Both the position numbers and the translations under genes were made by a program. A stretch of DNA of 64,000 bases. Origin: Marinobacterium alkalitolerans. Lineage in GTDB: Bacteria; Pseudomonadota; Gammaproteobacteria; Pseudomonadales; Balneatricaceae. The notes under the pieces were generated by a model that worked only from the letters and a program-made list of their open reading frames with translations, made no database searches and was not told the DNA's origin. This document shows positions 14,681 to 23,276 of this stretch, in pieces. The DNA is taken from NCBI RefSeq assembly GCF_017776525.1, contig NZ_JACVEW010000014.1, positions 1-64,000 on the forward strand, given 5' to 3'. Each line of letters begins with the position of its first letter. Position 1 is the stretch's first letter.

Positions 14681-15822
14681 ACTGGCTGACTCAGCTTTTT
14701 GCCGCCGGTCGTACACCCGGTAATCGGGTACTGCCGTTCGTAACCGTACTCTTTCTGGTCACCACGCTGGCCTCCATGGCCAACCTGATGCTGCCGGAAA
14801 GCTCACCGCTGCACGTCAGCACCTACACCATCACTCTGCTGGGCAAGTATCTCTCCTACGCGATGCTGGCGCTGGCGGTGGACGTGATCTGGGGCTACTG
14901 CGGCATCCTCAGTCTGGGCCACGGGGCCTTCTTCGCGCTGGGCGGCTACGCCATGGGCATGTACCTGATGCGCCAGATCGGCGATCGCGGCGTCTACGGC
15001 AACCCGGAACTGCCCGACTTCATGGTGTTCCTCAACTGGGACAGCCTGCCCTGGTACTGGCTGGGGATGGATCAGTTCTGGTTCGCCATGTTGATGGTGC
15101 TGGCGGTACCGGGCCTGTTGGCCTTCGTGTTCGGCTGGCTGGCGTTCCGCTCCCGCGTGACCGGGGTGTACCTGTCGATCATGACTCAAGCGCTGACCTA
15201 CGCCCTGATGCTCGCTTTCTTCCGCAACGAGATGGGCTTTGGCGGCAACAACGGCTTGACCGATTTCAAGGACATCCTCGGCTTTGACCTTCAGTCCGAT
15301 AGCACCCGTGTGGCTCTGTTTGCCATCACCGCGCTGATGCTGGGGCTGGTGTACGTGCTCAGTCATCTGATCCTCAAGTCCCGCATGGGCAAGGTGATCG
15401 TGGCGATCCGTGACGGCGAGGCCCGTGCCCGCTTCCTCGGCTACCGCACCGATCGCTACAAGGTGTGGCTGTTCGTGTTCTCGGCTCTGATCGCGGCCAT
15501 GGCCGGTGCCCTGTACGTGCCGCAGGTCGGCATTATCAACCCGGGTGAGTTCTCGCCGCTCAACTCCATCGAAGTGGTGGTCTGGGTCGCTGTGGGCGGC
15601 CGTGGAACCCTCTACGGCGCGGTGATCGGTGCTCTGCTGGTCAACTACGCCAAGACCCGTTTTACCGCGATCATGCCGGAAGGCTGGCTGTTCGCACTGG
15701 GGGCGCTCTTCGTACTGGTCACCCTCTATCTGCCCAAGGGGTTGGTGGGGCTGGGCGGACAGCTCGCGGCCCGTCGTGAACGCAAGGCCGGCAAGGCAAC
15801 ACACCAGGAGGCGCACTCATGA
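14677..15822 (+). CDS. urtC: Urea ABC transporter, permease UrtC
   Basis: 381 residues, LivM-like permease with about ten hydrophobic segments. It includes WGYCGILSLGHGAFFALGGYAMG, the conserved loop that contacts the ATPase, and YLSIMTQALTYALMLAFFRNEMGFGGNNGLTDF. The latter stretch with GGNNGLTDF is characteristic of UrtC rather than LivM. It starts within urtB (ATGA overlap) and ends within the urtD start, so the permeases and ATPases are translated as a coupled set. It sits in the inner membrane and pairs with UrtB. No oddities were seen. Confidence 0.94.
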   Translation: MNWLTQLFAAGRTPGNRVLPFVTVLFLVTTLASMANLMLPESSPLHVSTYTITLLGKYLSYAMLALAVDVIWGYCGILSLGHGAFFALGGYAMGMYLMRQIGDRGVYGNPELPDFMVFLNWDSLPWYWLGMDQFWFAMLMVLAVPGLLAFVFGWLAFRSRVTGVYLSIMTQALTYALMLAFFRNEMGFGGNNGLTDFKDILGFDLQSDSTRVALFAITALMLGLVYVLSHLILKSRMGKVIVAIRDGEARARFLGYRTDRYKVWLFVFSALIAAMAGALYVPQVGIINPGEFSPLNSIEVVVWVAVGGRGTLYGAVIGALLVNYAKTRFTAIMPEGWLFALGALFVLVTLYLPKGLVGLGGQLAARRERKAGKATHQEAHS

Positions 15823-16652
15823 CCGCAATGGATAACGCACGCGAACTGATGCGACCGGACCGGGTCTGGCCATTCCTGGTCCCGCCGGCCCCGCCGGTGG
15901 ATGTGTCCCACCAGGTACTGCTCTACGTGGAAGGGTTGAGTGTCAGCTTCGACGGCTTCAAGGCCCTGAATGATCTGAACCTCTACATCAACGATGGCGA
16001 GTTGCGCTGCCTGATCGGTGCCAACGGGGCGGGCAAGACCACCCTGATGGACGTGATTACCGGCAAGACCCGCTGTGATGAGGGCAGCGTTTACTTTGGC
16101 CAGACGCATAACCTGCTGGAAAAGAGCGAACCCGAGATCGCCCAGCTGGGCATCGGTCGCAAGTTCCAGAAGCCCACGGTGTTTGAAGCGCATACGGTGT
16201 TCGACAACCTGGAGATGTCGCTTAAAACCGCAAAAGGCATCTGGCAGACACTGATGGCCCGACTGGCGCCACGCGAGCTGGATCTGATCGATCAGGTGCT
16301 GGACACCATCGGCCTCAAGGAGCAGCGCTTCATGCTGGCCGGTGCACTCTCGCATGGCCAGAAGCAGTGGCTGGAGATCGGCATGCTGCTGGTGGCCGAG
16401 CCCCGCCTGCTGCTGATCGACGAGCCGGTGGCCGGCATGACCGCCGAAGAAACCGAACGCACGGCGGAGCTGCTCACCTCGCTGGCCGGTGATCACACGG
16501 TGGTGGTAGTGGAGCACGACATGGAGTTCGTGCGCAGCATCGCTCGCACCGTCACCGTGCTGCATCAGGGTACGGTGCTGGCCGAAGGCAGCATGGAGCA
16601 GGTGCAGAACAACCGCGACGTGATCGAAGTCTATCTGGGGGAAGAGGCATGA
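15819..16652 (+). CDS. urtD: Urea ABC transporter, ATP-binding protein UrtD
   Basis: 277 residues, LivG-type ATPase. Walker A is GANGAGKTT, the signature is LSHGQKQWLEIGMLL, Walker B is LLLIDEPVAGM and the switch His is in VEHDMEF. The LSHGQ form of the signature and a roughly 30-residue N-terminal lead before the domain are typical of UrtD. Energises urea import together with UrtE on the cytoplasmic face. Overlaps both neighbours by four bases. Two near-adjacent ATG codons exist (15819 and 15828); the first gives the ATGA overlap and was chosen. Confidence 0.95.
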   Translation: MTAMDNARELMRPDRVWPFLVPPAPPVDVSHQVLLYVEGLSVSFDGFKALNDLNLYINDGELRCLIGANGAGKTTLMDVITGKTRCDEGSVYFGQTHNLLEKSEPEIAQLGIGRKFQKPTVFEAHTVFDNLEMSLKTAKGIWQTLMARLAPRELDLIDQVLDTIGLKEQRFMLAGALSHGQKQWLEIGMLLVAEPRLLLIDEPVAGMTAEETERTAELLTSLAGDHTVVVVEHDMEFVRSIARTVTVLHQGTVLAEGSMEQVQNNRDVIEVYLGEEA

Positions 16653-17344
16653 TCTCCATCCAAAACGTGAACCAGCTCTATGGCGGCACCCGCATTCTCT
16701 GGGACCTGGACCTGGAGATCGAAGCCGGCTCCTGTACCTGCATCATGGGGCGCAATGGCGTGGGCAAAACCACGCTGCTCAAGTGCCTGATGGGGCTGCT
16801 GCCGATTGAAAGCGGCAGCATTCTGATGGATGGCAAGCCGCTCCATACCCGCCCGGCTGAGCACCGGGCCCGCGCCGGGATCGGCTACGTGCCCCAGGGG
16901 CGCGACATCTTTCCGCTGCTGACGGTGGAGGAAAACCTGCGTATTGGCCTGCCAGTTCGCAAGGACAAGGCGAAAGAGATCCCCGAGAAGATCTTCGAGC
17001 TGTTCCCGGTACTGGGCGACATGATGCACCGTCGTGGGGGTGACCTGTCCGGTGGTCAGCAGCAGCAACTGGCCATTGGCCGGGCGCTGGTGCTCGACCC
17101 CAAGGTGCTGATTCTGGACGAACCCAACGAGGGCATTCAGCCCAACATCGTCAAGCAGATCGGCGATGTGATCCTCAAGCTCAACGAAGAGGAAGGGCTG
17201 ACCGTGATCCTGGTGGAGCAGAAGCTGGGGTTTGCGCGCCGGGTCGGCAAGGAATTTCGCCTGATGGAGAAGGGGCGCATCGTCGCGGCCGACCGCATGG
17301 ACAACCTCAACGACGAGCTGATCCGCCAGTATCTGGCGGTCTGA
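16649..17344 (+). CDS. urtE: Urea ABC transporter, ATP-binding protein UrtE
   Basis: 231 residues, LivF-type ATPase. Walker A is GRNGVGKTT, the signature LSGGQQQQLAIGRAL, Walker B LILDEPNEGIQP. The opening NVNQLYGGTRILWDLDLEI and the NEGIQP form are typical of UrtE. Second ATPase of the urea transporter, forming a heterodimer with UrtD. It ends ten bases before the ureD start, with GAGGAGGCG between them, so import and hydrolysis genes are probably on one transcript. Confidence 0.95.
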   Translation: MISIQNVNQLYGGTRILWDLDLEIEAGSCTCIMGRNGVGKTTLLKCLMGLLPIESGSILMDGKPLHTRPAEHRARAGIGYVPQGRDIFPLLTVEENLRIGLPVRKDKAKEIPEKIFELFPVLGDMMHRRGGDLSGGQQQQLAIGRALVLDPKVLILDEPNEGIQPNIVKQIGDVILKLNEEEGLTVILVEQKLGFARRVGKEFRLMEKGRIVAADRMDNLNDELIRQYLAV

Positions 17345-17354
17345 GGAGGCGAGG

Positions 17355-18242
17355 ATGAACATGCCGCTGCTGACTCCGCCCGGCCCGCACAACGAAGATG
17401 CACAGCCTTCGCGCTGGCATGCACGGCTGGCGCTGGGGCTCAAGCGCACGTCGCGGGGCAGCCGGGTCGCCAGTGCCGAGCGGTTCGGCCCCTTGCATCT
17501 GCAGAAGCCCTTCTACCCGGAAGGGCCGGATCTGGCGCATCTATATCTGCTGCACCCGCCGGGCGGCATGGTCTCCGGTGACTTGCTGGAGATCGAAGCC
17601 CGGCTGGAGGCCGATACCGCGGCCCTGATCACGACGCCGGGGGCCGGGCGTGTCTACCGCGCCCGCCCGGACCGCACCCTGCAGCATCAGCACGTCCGGC
17701 TCGAGGCCGGGCCCGGTGCTTCGGTGGAGTGGCTGCCGCTGGAGACCATTCTGTACCCCGATGCTCGCACCCGTCTGGACTTGGATGTGGAGCTTGCCCC
17801 CGGTGCGCATTTTATCGGCTGGGAAGTGACCAGCCTGGGCCTGCCTGTACAGGGCGAAGGCTTTGGCCGTGGTGAGCTGCAGCAGCGCCTGCAAATCAGC
17901 CGGGAAGGGCGGTTGCTGCTGCGTGAACAACTGCTGATTGACGGCACCTGCGCCGAGGTGATGATGAGCAAGGCAGGTCTGCAGGGCCAGCCGGTGAGTG
18001 GATTGATGGTGGCTGGCCCCATGACGGCTGAACAGGCCGAACCCCTGCTGGAACCGCTGCGCGAATGCTGCGAGCGGGACGATCTGTTGGCGGGTGTCAG
18101 CCTCAGTGGAGAGTTCCTGTTGATCAGAACGCTGGGCCGCTGTTCGGAGCGCACCCGTCTCTGTCTGGAGCAGTGCTGGGGGCTGATCCGCCCTGCATTG
18201 ATCGGGCGCGCGGCCTGTGCCCCGCGCATCTGGGCCACCTGA
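17355..18242 (+). CDS. ureD: Urease accessory protein UreD
   Basis: 295 residues. SRVASAERFGPLHLQKPFYPEG, LHPPGGMVSGDLLEIEA and LITTPGAGRVYR are the conserved UreD/UreH blocks. UreD binds apo-urease and recruits UreF and UreG, and may carry a tunnel for nickel delivery. It is cytoplasmic. It directly follows urtE on the same strand and precedes ureA by 39 bases. Placing ureD ahead of the structural genes is the usual order in this bacterial group. The length is normal and nothing appears broken. The C-terminus is rather rich in Cys and Arg (RAACAPRIWAT). Confidence 0.94.
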   Translation: MNMPLLTPPGPHNEDAQPSRWHARLALGLKRTSRGSRVASAERFGPLHLQKPFYPEGPDLAHLYLLHPPGGMVSGDLLEIEARLEADTAALITTPGAGRVYRARPDRTLQHQHVRLEAGPGASVEWLPLETILYPDARTRLDLDVELAPGAHFIGWEVTSLGLPVQGEGFGRGELQQRLQISREGRLLLREQLLIDGTCAEVMMSKAGLQGQPVSGLMVAGPMTAEQAEPLLEPLRECCERDDLLAGVSLSGEFLLIRTLGRCSERTRLCLEQCWGLIRPALIGRAACAPRIWAT

Positions 18243-18281
18243 CTGTAACCGGCCTGCCCCGGCAGGCTGAAGGAGAACGTG

Positions 18282-18584
18282 ATGGAACTGTTGCCAAGAG
18301 AAAAAGACAAGCTGCTGATCTTTACAGCCGCGTTGCTGGCGGAACGCCGCCTGAACCGAGGGCTGAAGCTGAATTACCCGGAGGCAGTGGCCTACATCAC
18401 CATGGAGATCATGGAAGGCGCTCGTGATGGCCGCACCGTGGCGGAGCTGATGGGCTACGGCAAGACCCTGCTCAACGCCGACCAGGTGATGGAAGGGGTG
18501 CCGGAGATGGTTGACGAGGTGCAGGTGGAAGCGACCTTCCCCGATGGCACCAAGCTGGTCACCGTGCATCAGCCGATTGTGTAA
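18282..18584 (+). CDS. ureA: Urease gamma subunit
   Basis: 100 residues from ATG 18282, with AAGGAGAAC upstream; the GTG just before is part of that spacing. [35 protein letters not shown] and [28 protein letters not shown] are near-invariant gamma-subunit segments. Together with UreB and UreC it forms the (abc)3 urease that cleaves urea to ammonia and carbamate in the cytoplasm. It is followed by an unusual 204-base spacer before ureB; other junctions in this operon are mostly overlaps or short gaps. Confidence 0.97.
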   Translation: MELLPREKDKLLIFTAALLAERRLNRGLKLNYPEAVAYITMEIMEGARDGRTVAELMGYGKTLLNADQVMEGVPEMVDEVQVEATFPDGTKLVTVHQPIV

Positions 18585-18605
18585 TCGAGGCAGGGTGTCA
18601 TGTCA

Positions 18606-18703
18606 GGAGTGGGTAGCCATGACGGGACTCTCACCAGCAGGGAAGCTGGCGTGAAGCGTACAGGGATGTATTCACAGCGTGTCCCGGCATGGTTACCCAC
18701 TCC
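18606..18703 (+). promoter_or_regulatory. Folded RNA element with a CsrA-consensus hairpin between ureA and ureB
   Basis: Arms 18606-18628 and 18681-18703 pair over 23 bases with two mismatches and enclose two hairpins. Hairpin 1 is CCAGC-AGGGAA-GCTGG (18634-18649). Hairpin 2 is GTGAA...TTCAC (18651-18655 with 18671-18675) with inner TACA/TGTA and loop GGGA. Hairpin 2 contains GTACAGGGATGT (18658-18669), a full match to the CsrA/RsmA SELEX consensus RUACARGGAUGU with GGA in the loop. Hairpin 1 also presents GGA in its loop, 23 bases away, suitable for the two faces of a CsrA dimer. The ureB ribosome site itself reads ACAAGGA (18775-18781). A small mobile repeat is an alternative origin for the outer inverted repeat. 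Confidence 0.65.
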
Positions 18704-18726
18704 GGCAGAAGTACAGCGAAGCCCCC

Positions 18727-18782
18727 GGTGCCAACTGTGAGCACCCACCGTTAATGCCAATGACGAGATTGGAAACAAGGAG
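18727..18782 (+). promoter_or_regulatory. ureB leader hairpins and ribosome site
   Basis: GGTGC/GCACC (18727-18731 with 18741-18745) and CCAAT/ATTGG (18757-18761 with 18768-18772) form two small stems. The second ends three bases before the ACAAGGAG ribosome site (18775-18782) of ureB. The SD overlaps a CsrA-like ACARGGA core, so repression of ureB translation by CsrA would be mechanistically plausible. Confidence 0.45.
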
Positions 18783-18788
18783 AATCCC

Positions 18789-19118
18789 ATGATTCCCGGA
18801 GAAATTCAGACAGCCGCCGGCGACATCGAGCTGAATGTCGGCCGCAGGACCACCCGAGTGCGGGTCGAAAACCATGGCGACCGCCCGGTGCAGGTCGGCT
18901 CCCATTACCACTTCTACGAAGTGAACCCGGCGCTGGTGTTCGATCGCGAAGCAGCGCGGGGGTATCGCCTCAATATTGCCTCTGGCACCGCCGTCCGTTT
19001 CGAGCCGGGGCAGGGGCGAGAGGTGGAGCTGGTCGAGTACGCCGGCAGCCGCACCATCTACGGTTTTCGTGGCGACGTGATGGGACCGCTGGACACTGCA
19101 ACAGAGGGGAGCAACTGA
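18789..19118 (+). CDS. ureB: Urease beta subunit
   Basis: 109 residues. [19 protein letters not shown], then [21 protein letters not shown] and [17 protein letters not shown] are the standard beta-subunit blocks; the HYHF segment packs against the alpha subunit. The start is fixed by AAGGAG seven bases upstream. It ends in a TGATG overlap with ureC, so beta and alpha subunits are coupled in translation. The preceding spacer with structured RNA may set its expression apart from ureA. Subunit stoichiometry would normally require equal amounts of all three. Confidence 0.97.
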   Translation: MIPGEIQTAAGDIELNVGRRTTRVRVENHGDRPVQVGSHYHFYEVNPALVFDREAARGYRLNIASGTAVRFEPGQGREVELVEYAGSRTIYGFRGDVMGPLDTATEGSN

Positions 19119-20824
19119 TGGCCAACATGGACCGACACAGCTATGCCCAGATGTTTGGCCCCACCCAGGGTGACCGGGTACGACTGGGCGATACCGAGCT
19201 CTGGATCGAAGTGGAAAAGGACTACACCACCTACGGTGACGAAGTGAAATTCGGTGGCGGCAAGGTGGTGCGTGATGGCATGGGCCAGAGCCAAATGACC
19301 AACGCAGTGGCCATGGACCTGGTGATTACCAATGCCCTGATCCTGGATCATTGGGGCATCGTCAAGGCCGACGTAGGGGTGAAGAATGGCCGGATTCATA
19401 CCCTCGGCAAGGCCGGCAACCCCGATACTCAGGACGGTGTCGATATCGTTATCGGGCCCGGTACCGAGGTCGTGGCCGGTGAAGGGGCTATTCTGACCGC
19501 GGGCGGGATCGATGCGCACATTCACTTCATCTGCCCGCAGCAGGTGGAAGAAGCGCTGATGTCCGGCGTGACCACCATGATTGGTGGCGGCACCGGCCCT
19601 GCGACCGGCACCAAGGCCACCACCTGCACCCCGGGCCCCTGGTATCTGGGCAAAATGCTGCAGGCGACGGACCAGATGCCGATGAATCTGGGCTTTCTGG
19701 GCAAGGGCAATGCCAGCCGCCCGGAGGCCCTGCGTGAGCAGCTGGACGCCGGCGCCTGTGGTCTCAAATTGCACGAGGACTGGGGCACTACACCGGCCAG
19801 CATCGATTGCTGCCTGAGTGTGGCTGAAGAGTACGACGTACAGGTGGCGATCCATACCGACACGTTGAACGAATCCGGCTTTGTGGACGACACCCTGGGC
19901 GCGTTCAAGAACCGCGTCATCCACACCTATCACACCGAAGGGGCGGGCGGTGGTCATGCGCCCGATATTATCCGCGCGGCGGGCTACCCCAATGTGCTGC
20001 CCTCTTCGACCAACCCCACACGGCCCTACACGGTGAACACCGTGGATGAGCACCTCGACATGCTGATGGTGTGCCACCATCTGGACAGCAACATTCCTGA
20101 AGACGTGGCCTTTGCCGACTCCCGTATCCGCAAGGAAACCATCGCCGCCGAGGATATTTTCCACGACCGTGGCGCCTTCAGCATGATCTCGTCCGATTCG
20201 CAGGCGATGGGGCGTGTGGGCGAGGTGATCACCCGCACCTGGCAGACCGCCCACAAGATGAAAGTCCAATTCGGCCTGCTGCCGGAGGATGCGGAACTGG
20301 GTGCTGACAACTTTCGTGCCCGCCGCTACATCGCCAAGTACACCATCAACCCGGCGATCACCCATGGCGTTGCCCACGAAGTGGGGTCCATCGAGCCGGG
20401 CAAGCTGGCCGATCTGGTGCTGTGGAAGCCCGCCTTCTTCGGTATCAAACCGGCCATGATTATCAAGGGCGGCATGATCGCGGCCGCCCCGATGGGAGAC
20501 CCGAACGCATCGATTCCAACGCCGCAGCCGGTGCACTACCGCCCCATGTTTGGAGCGGAAGGCAAGGCAGCTGCTGCCACCTCGGTCACGTTCGTCAGTC
20601 AGGCGGCGCTGGCGTCAGGTCTGCGCGAACAGCTGGGGCTGAGCCGTCAGCTGGTGGCCTGTGGCAATACGCGCACTCTCAGCAAGGCCGACATGATACT
20701 GAACGACTGGCAGCCCGATATTCAGGTCGACCCGCAGACCTATGAAGTGCGGGCCGACGGTGAACTGCTGACCTGTGAGCCGGCAGACGTACTGCCGCTG
20801 GCGCAGCGCTACACACTTTTTTAA
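19118..20824 (+). CDS. ureC: Urease alpha subunit (catalytic)
   Basis: 568 residues, close to the usual 567. All key residues stand at the same positions as in Klebsiella UreC: nickel ligands H134 and H136, carbamylated K217 in GLKLHEDW, H246, H272, flap C319-H320 in MVCHHL, and D360. The enzyme hydrolyses urea at a di-nickel centre in the cytoplasm. Start ATG 19118 overlaps the ureB stop by one base. ureE follows 24 bases after the stop. The protein is intact and there is no sign of transfer or decay. Confidence 0.98.
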   Translation: MANMDRHSYAQMFGPTQGDRVRLGDTELWIEVEKDYTTYGDEVKFGGGKVVRDGMGQSQMTNAVAMDLVITNALILDHWGIVKADVGVKNGRIHTLGKAGNPDTQDGVDIVIGPGTEVVAGEGAILTAGGIDAHIHFICPQQVEEALMSGVTTMIGGGTGPATGTKATTCTPGPWYLGKMLQATDQMPMNLGFLGKGNASRPEALREQLDAGACGLKLHEDWGTTPASIDCCLSVAEEYDVQVAIHTDTLNESGFVDDTLGAFKNRVIHTYHTEGAGGGHAPDIIRAAGYPNVLPSSTNPTRPYTVNTVDEHLDMLMVCHHLDSNIPEDVAFADSRIRKETIAAEDIFHDRGAFSMISSDSQAMGRVGEVITRTWQTAHKMKVQFGLLPEDAELGADNFRARRYIAKYTINPAITHGVAHEVGSIEPGKLADLVLWKPAFFGIKPAMIIKGGMIAAAPMGDPNASIPTPQPVHYRPMFGAEGKAAAATSVTFVSQAALASGLREQLGLSRQLVACGNTRTLSKADMILNDWQPDIQVDPQTYEVRADGELLTCEPADVLPLAQRYTLF

Positions 20825-20848
20825 CACCGGGTTTTGGGAGAACACACC

Positions 20849-21298
20849 ATGTTTGAAGTGCATGAACGTTTGGGGACTCACTGTCACGGGCCCATCGCGG
20901 CGCGCGTGACACTGACCCATGACCAGCGCGACCGCGGTCGTCTCAAACTGACCAGCGATACGGGCGAAGAGGTGCGTGTCTTTCTGGAGCGTGGCAAGCC
21001 GCTGTTGGTGGGTGAATACCTGAAATCCACCTGTGGGCGGCAGATTCTGGTGGAAGGGGCCAAAGAGCCGGTGCTGGAAGCACGCAGTGATGACTGGCAC
21101 ACCTTTGCCCGTGCCTGCTACCACCTGGGCAACCGCCATGTGCGCATAGAGGTGGGGGACCGTTGTCTGCGCATCAAGCCGGATCATGTGCTGGAGGAGA
21201 TGCTGCAACTGCTGGGGCTGGAAACCCGCCAGTGTGAAGCCGTATTCATGCCGGAATCCGGAGCCTATGCCCATGGCCACCACCATCACGACCACTGA
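20849..21298 (+). CDS. ureE: Urease accessory nickel chaperone UreE
   Basis: 149 residues from ATG 20849 with GGGAGAA upstream; a TTG 15 bases earlier falls in the ribosome site. RGRLKLTSDTGEEVRVFLERG is the peptide-binding domain and CYHLGNRHVRIEV the metal-binding domain. A short His-rich tail (HGHHHHDH) closes the protein and would store or hand over nickel to UreG. The 3' end overlaps the start of ureF by about 26 bases, so the His tail codons are read in two frames. Confidence 0.94.
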   Translation: MFEVHERLGTHCHGPIAARVTLTHDQRDRGRLKLTSDTGEEVRVFLERGKPLLVGEYLKSTCGRQILVEGAKEPVLEARSDDWHTFARACYHLGNRHVRIEVGDRCLRIKPDHVLEEMLQLLGLETRQCEAVFMPESGAYAHGHHHHDH

Positions 21299-21947
21299 TC
21301 ACGCTCTGCTGCGGCTGCTGCAGCTGAGCAGTGTCAGCTTGCCGGTGGGCGGCTACGCCTTTTCTCAGGGACTGGAGTACGCCATCGACGCGGGCTGGGT
21401 TCGCAAGGCTGATCAGGTCGAAAGCTGGCTGGAACAGCAGCTGCTGCAGTCCGTGGCGCGTACCGATCTGGCCCTGCTGCGACTGTCGATGGAGGCCGAC
21501 AGCGAGTGTCGCTGGCGCGAACTCAATGACCTGTCGCTGGCCTGCCGCGAAACCCGCGAGCTGCGCCTGACCGACTCTGCCATGGGGGAAGCGCTGCGAC
21601 GGGTATTGAACAATCTCGGCATCGACGTGCCGGAGGCACTGCAGCAGGAGGTCAGTTTCATCCTGCTGTTCGCTTTTGCTGCACGGCACTGGGCCATCGC
21701 GCTTGATGCGGCGGCACTGGGACTGGGCTGGTCCTGGCTGGAAAACCAGGTGGCGGCCGCGACCAAACTGGTGCCGCTGGGGCAGACCCAGGCCCAGCAG
21801 CTGTTGAATGACCTGCAGCCGCTGCTACCCCGGGCAATCGAGACGGCCCGCAATCTGGACGAAGACTTTATCGGCGCTGGCCTGCCTGCCCTGGCGATCG
21901 CCAGCAGCCGCCACGAAACACAGTATTCACGGTTGTTCCGCTCCTGA
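21273..21947 (+). CDS. ureF: Urease accessory protein UreF
   Basis: 224 residues from ATG 21273 (ATG 21267 is equally possible); both lie inside the 3' end of ure[28 protein letters not shown] is the UreF signature, and an all-helical body follows with [36 protein letters not shown]. UreF bridges UreD and UreG in the nickel-loading complex and checks GTP hydrolysis. The stop TGA overlaps an ATG used by a spurious longer ureG frame; the real ureG start is 33 bases on. Confidence 0.92.
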   Translation: MATTITTTDHALLRLLQLSSVSLPVGGYAFSQGLEYAIDAGWVRKADQVESWLEQQLLQSVARTDLALLRLSMEADSECRWRELNDLSLACRETRELRLTDSAMGEALRRVLNNLGIDVPEALQQEVSFILLFAFAARHWAIALDAAALGLGWSWLENQVAAATKLVPLGQTQAQQLLNDLQPLLPRAIETARNLDEDFIGAGLPALAIASSRHETQYSRLFRS

Positions 21948-21979
21948 TGCGGCACCACCGGACACAAGAGGAAATAGAC

Positions 21980-22627
21980 ATGAGCAAACCCAAACAGACA
22001 TTGCGTGTCGGCGTTGGCGGTCCGGTCGGCTCCGGCAAAACGGCACTGCTGCGTTCACTCTGTGCCGCCATGCGCGAGTACTACGATATCGCGGTCGTGA
22101 CCAACGATATCTACACTCAGGAGGATGCCAGGTTTCTGACCGAACACGAAGCACTCAGCGCCGACCGTATCATGGGCGTGGAGACCGGTGGCTGTCCGCA
22201 TACCGCCATCCGTGAGGATGCTTCCATGAATCTGGCGGCGATCGATCAACTGGTGGCGCGGCATGGCGCGCTGGATGTGGTGTTTGTCGAAAGTGGCGGC
22301 GATAACCTCAGCGCCACCTTCAGCCCGGAGCTGTCGGATCTGACCATCTACGTGATCGACGTCTCCGCCGGTGACAAGATTCCGCGCAAGGGTGGTCCGG
22401 GCATTACCAAGTCGGACCTGTTGATCATCAACAAGACCGACCTGGCGCCGCTGGTGGGGGCCTCGCTGGAGGTGATGGACCGGGATGCACGCAAGATGCG
22501 GGGCGATCGCCCCTTCATCTTCGCCAACCTGAAAGCGGCCAAGGGTCTGGATGATATTATCGGCTTTATCATCGAAGAAGGGATGCTGGAAGCCAAACAA
22601 CTGCCGCCAGCCCGCGCGGTGGTGTGA
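21980..22627 (+). CDS. ureG: Urease accessory GTPase UreG
   Basis: 215 residues from ATG 21980, preceded by AAGAGGAAA; the frame opens 33 bases earlier without a ribosome site. P-loop [11 protein letters not shown] (13-23), [10 protein letters not shown], the CPH nickel-binding motif (C72, H74) in [30 protein letters not shown] and the guanine-specific NKTD are all present. It couples GTP hydrolysis to nickel insertion into UreC. The gene is complete. ureJ follows after 34 bases with its own AAGGAGA. Confidence 0.96.
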   Translation: MSKPKQTLRVGVGGPVGSGKTALLRSLCAAMREYYDIAVVTNDIYTQEDARFLTEHEALSADRIMGVETGGCPHTAIREDASMNLAAIDQLVARHGALDVVFVESGGDNLSATFSPELSDLTIYVIDVSAGDKIPRKGGPGITKSDLLIINKTDLAPLVGASLEVMDRDARKMRGDRPFIFANLKAAKGLDDIIGFIIEEGMLEAKQLPPARAVV

Positions 22628-22661
22628 TCAAATACAGCAATAGCGTTTGAAGGAGATAACC

Positions 22662-23228
22662 ATGAAAAAGTCACTGATTGCAGCCGTTGCACTCCTCCCG
22701 GGCGTTGCGATGGCGCACAGCGGACATGAAGTATCAGGGTTCGTGAGCGGGCTGGCGCATCCGGTGGGGGGCGCAGACCACCTGCTGGCGATGCTGGCGG
22801 TTGGCCTCTGTGCCGCTCGACTGGGTGGGCGCTCCCTCTGGCTGGTGCCTCTGGCATTTGTCAGCGCGATGGTGCTGGGTAACGCGCTGGCGCTGTCCGG
22901 TGTCAGCCTGGGCATCACCGAGCAGGGCATTGGCCTGTCAGTGGTCGTGTTGGGCCTGCTGCTGGCGCTGGCGGCACGCTTCGCGACACCTGTGTGCATG
23001 GCGCTGGCCGGTGGTTTTGCCCTGTTCCATGGTTTGGCCCATGGCGCTGAAATGCCGCTGAGCGCGAGTGGTTTCAGCTATGCGGCCGGCTTCGTTCTGG
23101 CCACCCTGGGCCTGCATCTGTCGGGTGTTGTGTTTGGCAAGCTGGGGTCTGAGGCGAAAGCCAACCTGTTGAGCCGCGTTACCGGGGGAGCCATCGCGCT
23201 GACCGGCGTGGCGATGGTCGCCGCCTGA
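22662..23228 (+). CDS. ureJ: HupE/UreJ family membrane protein (probable nickel uptake)
   Basis: 188 residues from ATG 22662, AAGGAGATAACC upstream. A signal-like first segment (MKKSLIAAVALLPGVAMA) precedes HSGHE, then HPVGGADHLLAML, the conserved HupE/UreJ His-Asp motif of the first membrane helix. Six or so hydrophobic segments follow, one with HGLAHGAEMP. These proteins are secondary nickel or cobalt carriers often encoded with urease or hydrogenase. As the last gene of the block it would supply nickel to UreE/UreG. Transport activity is family knowledge, not shown here. Confidence 0.9.
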   Translation: MKKSLIAAVALLPGVAMAHSGHEVSGFVSGLAHPVGGADHLLAMLAVGLCAARLGGRSLWLVPLAFVSAMVLGNALALSGVSLGITEQGIGLSVVVLGLLLALAARFATPVCMALAGGFALFHGLAHGAEMPLSASGFSYAAGFVLATLGLHLSGVVFGKLGSEAKANLLSRVTGGAIALTGVAMVAA

Positions 23229-23276
23229 ACCTCGACTGAGGTAGACTGTTCAGCATCCGCTGAAGGAGAGCGCCGG

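Noticed and set aside
19058-20536. Long open frame antisense to ureC (about 490 codons)
   Set aside because: It mirrors the codon pattern of ureC, is rich in His/Gln/Gly without domains, and ureC is intact.
23230-23245. Terminator after ureJ (CCTC/GAGG)
   Set aside because: Stem of four bases and no T-run; too weak to call.
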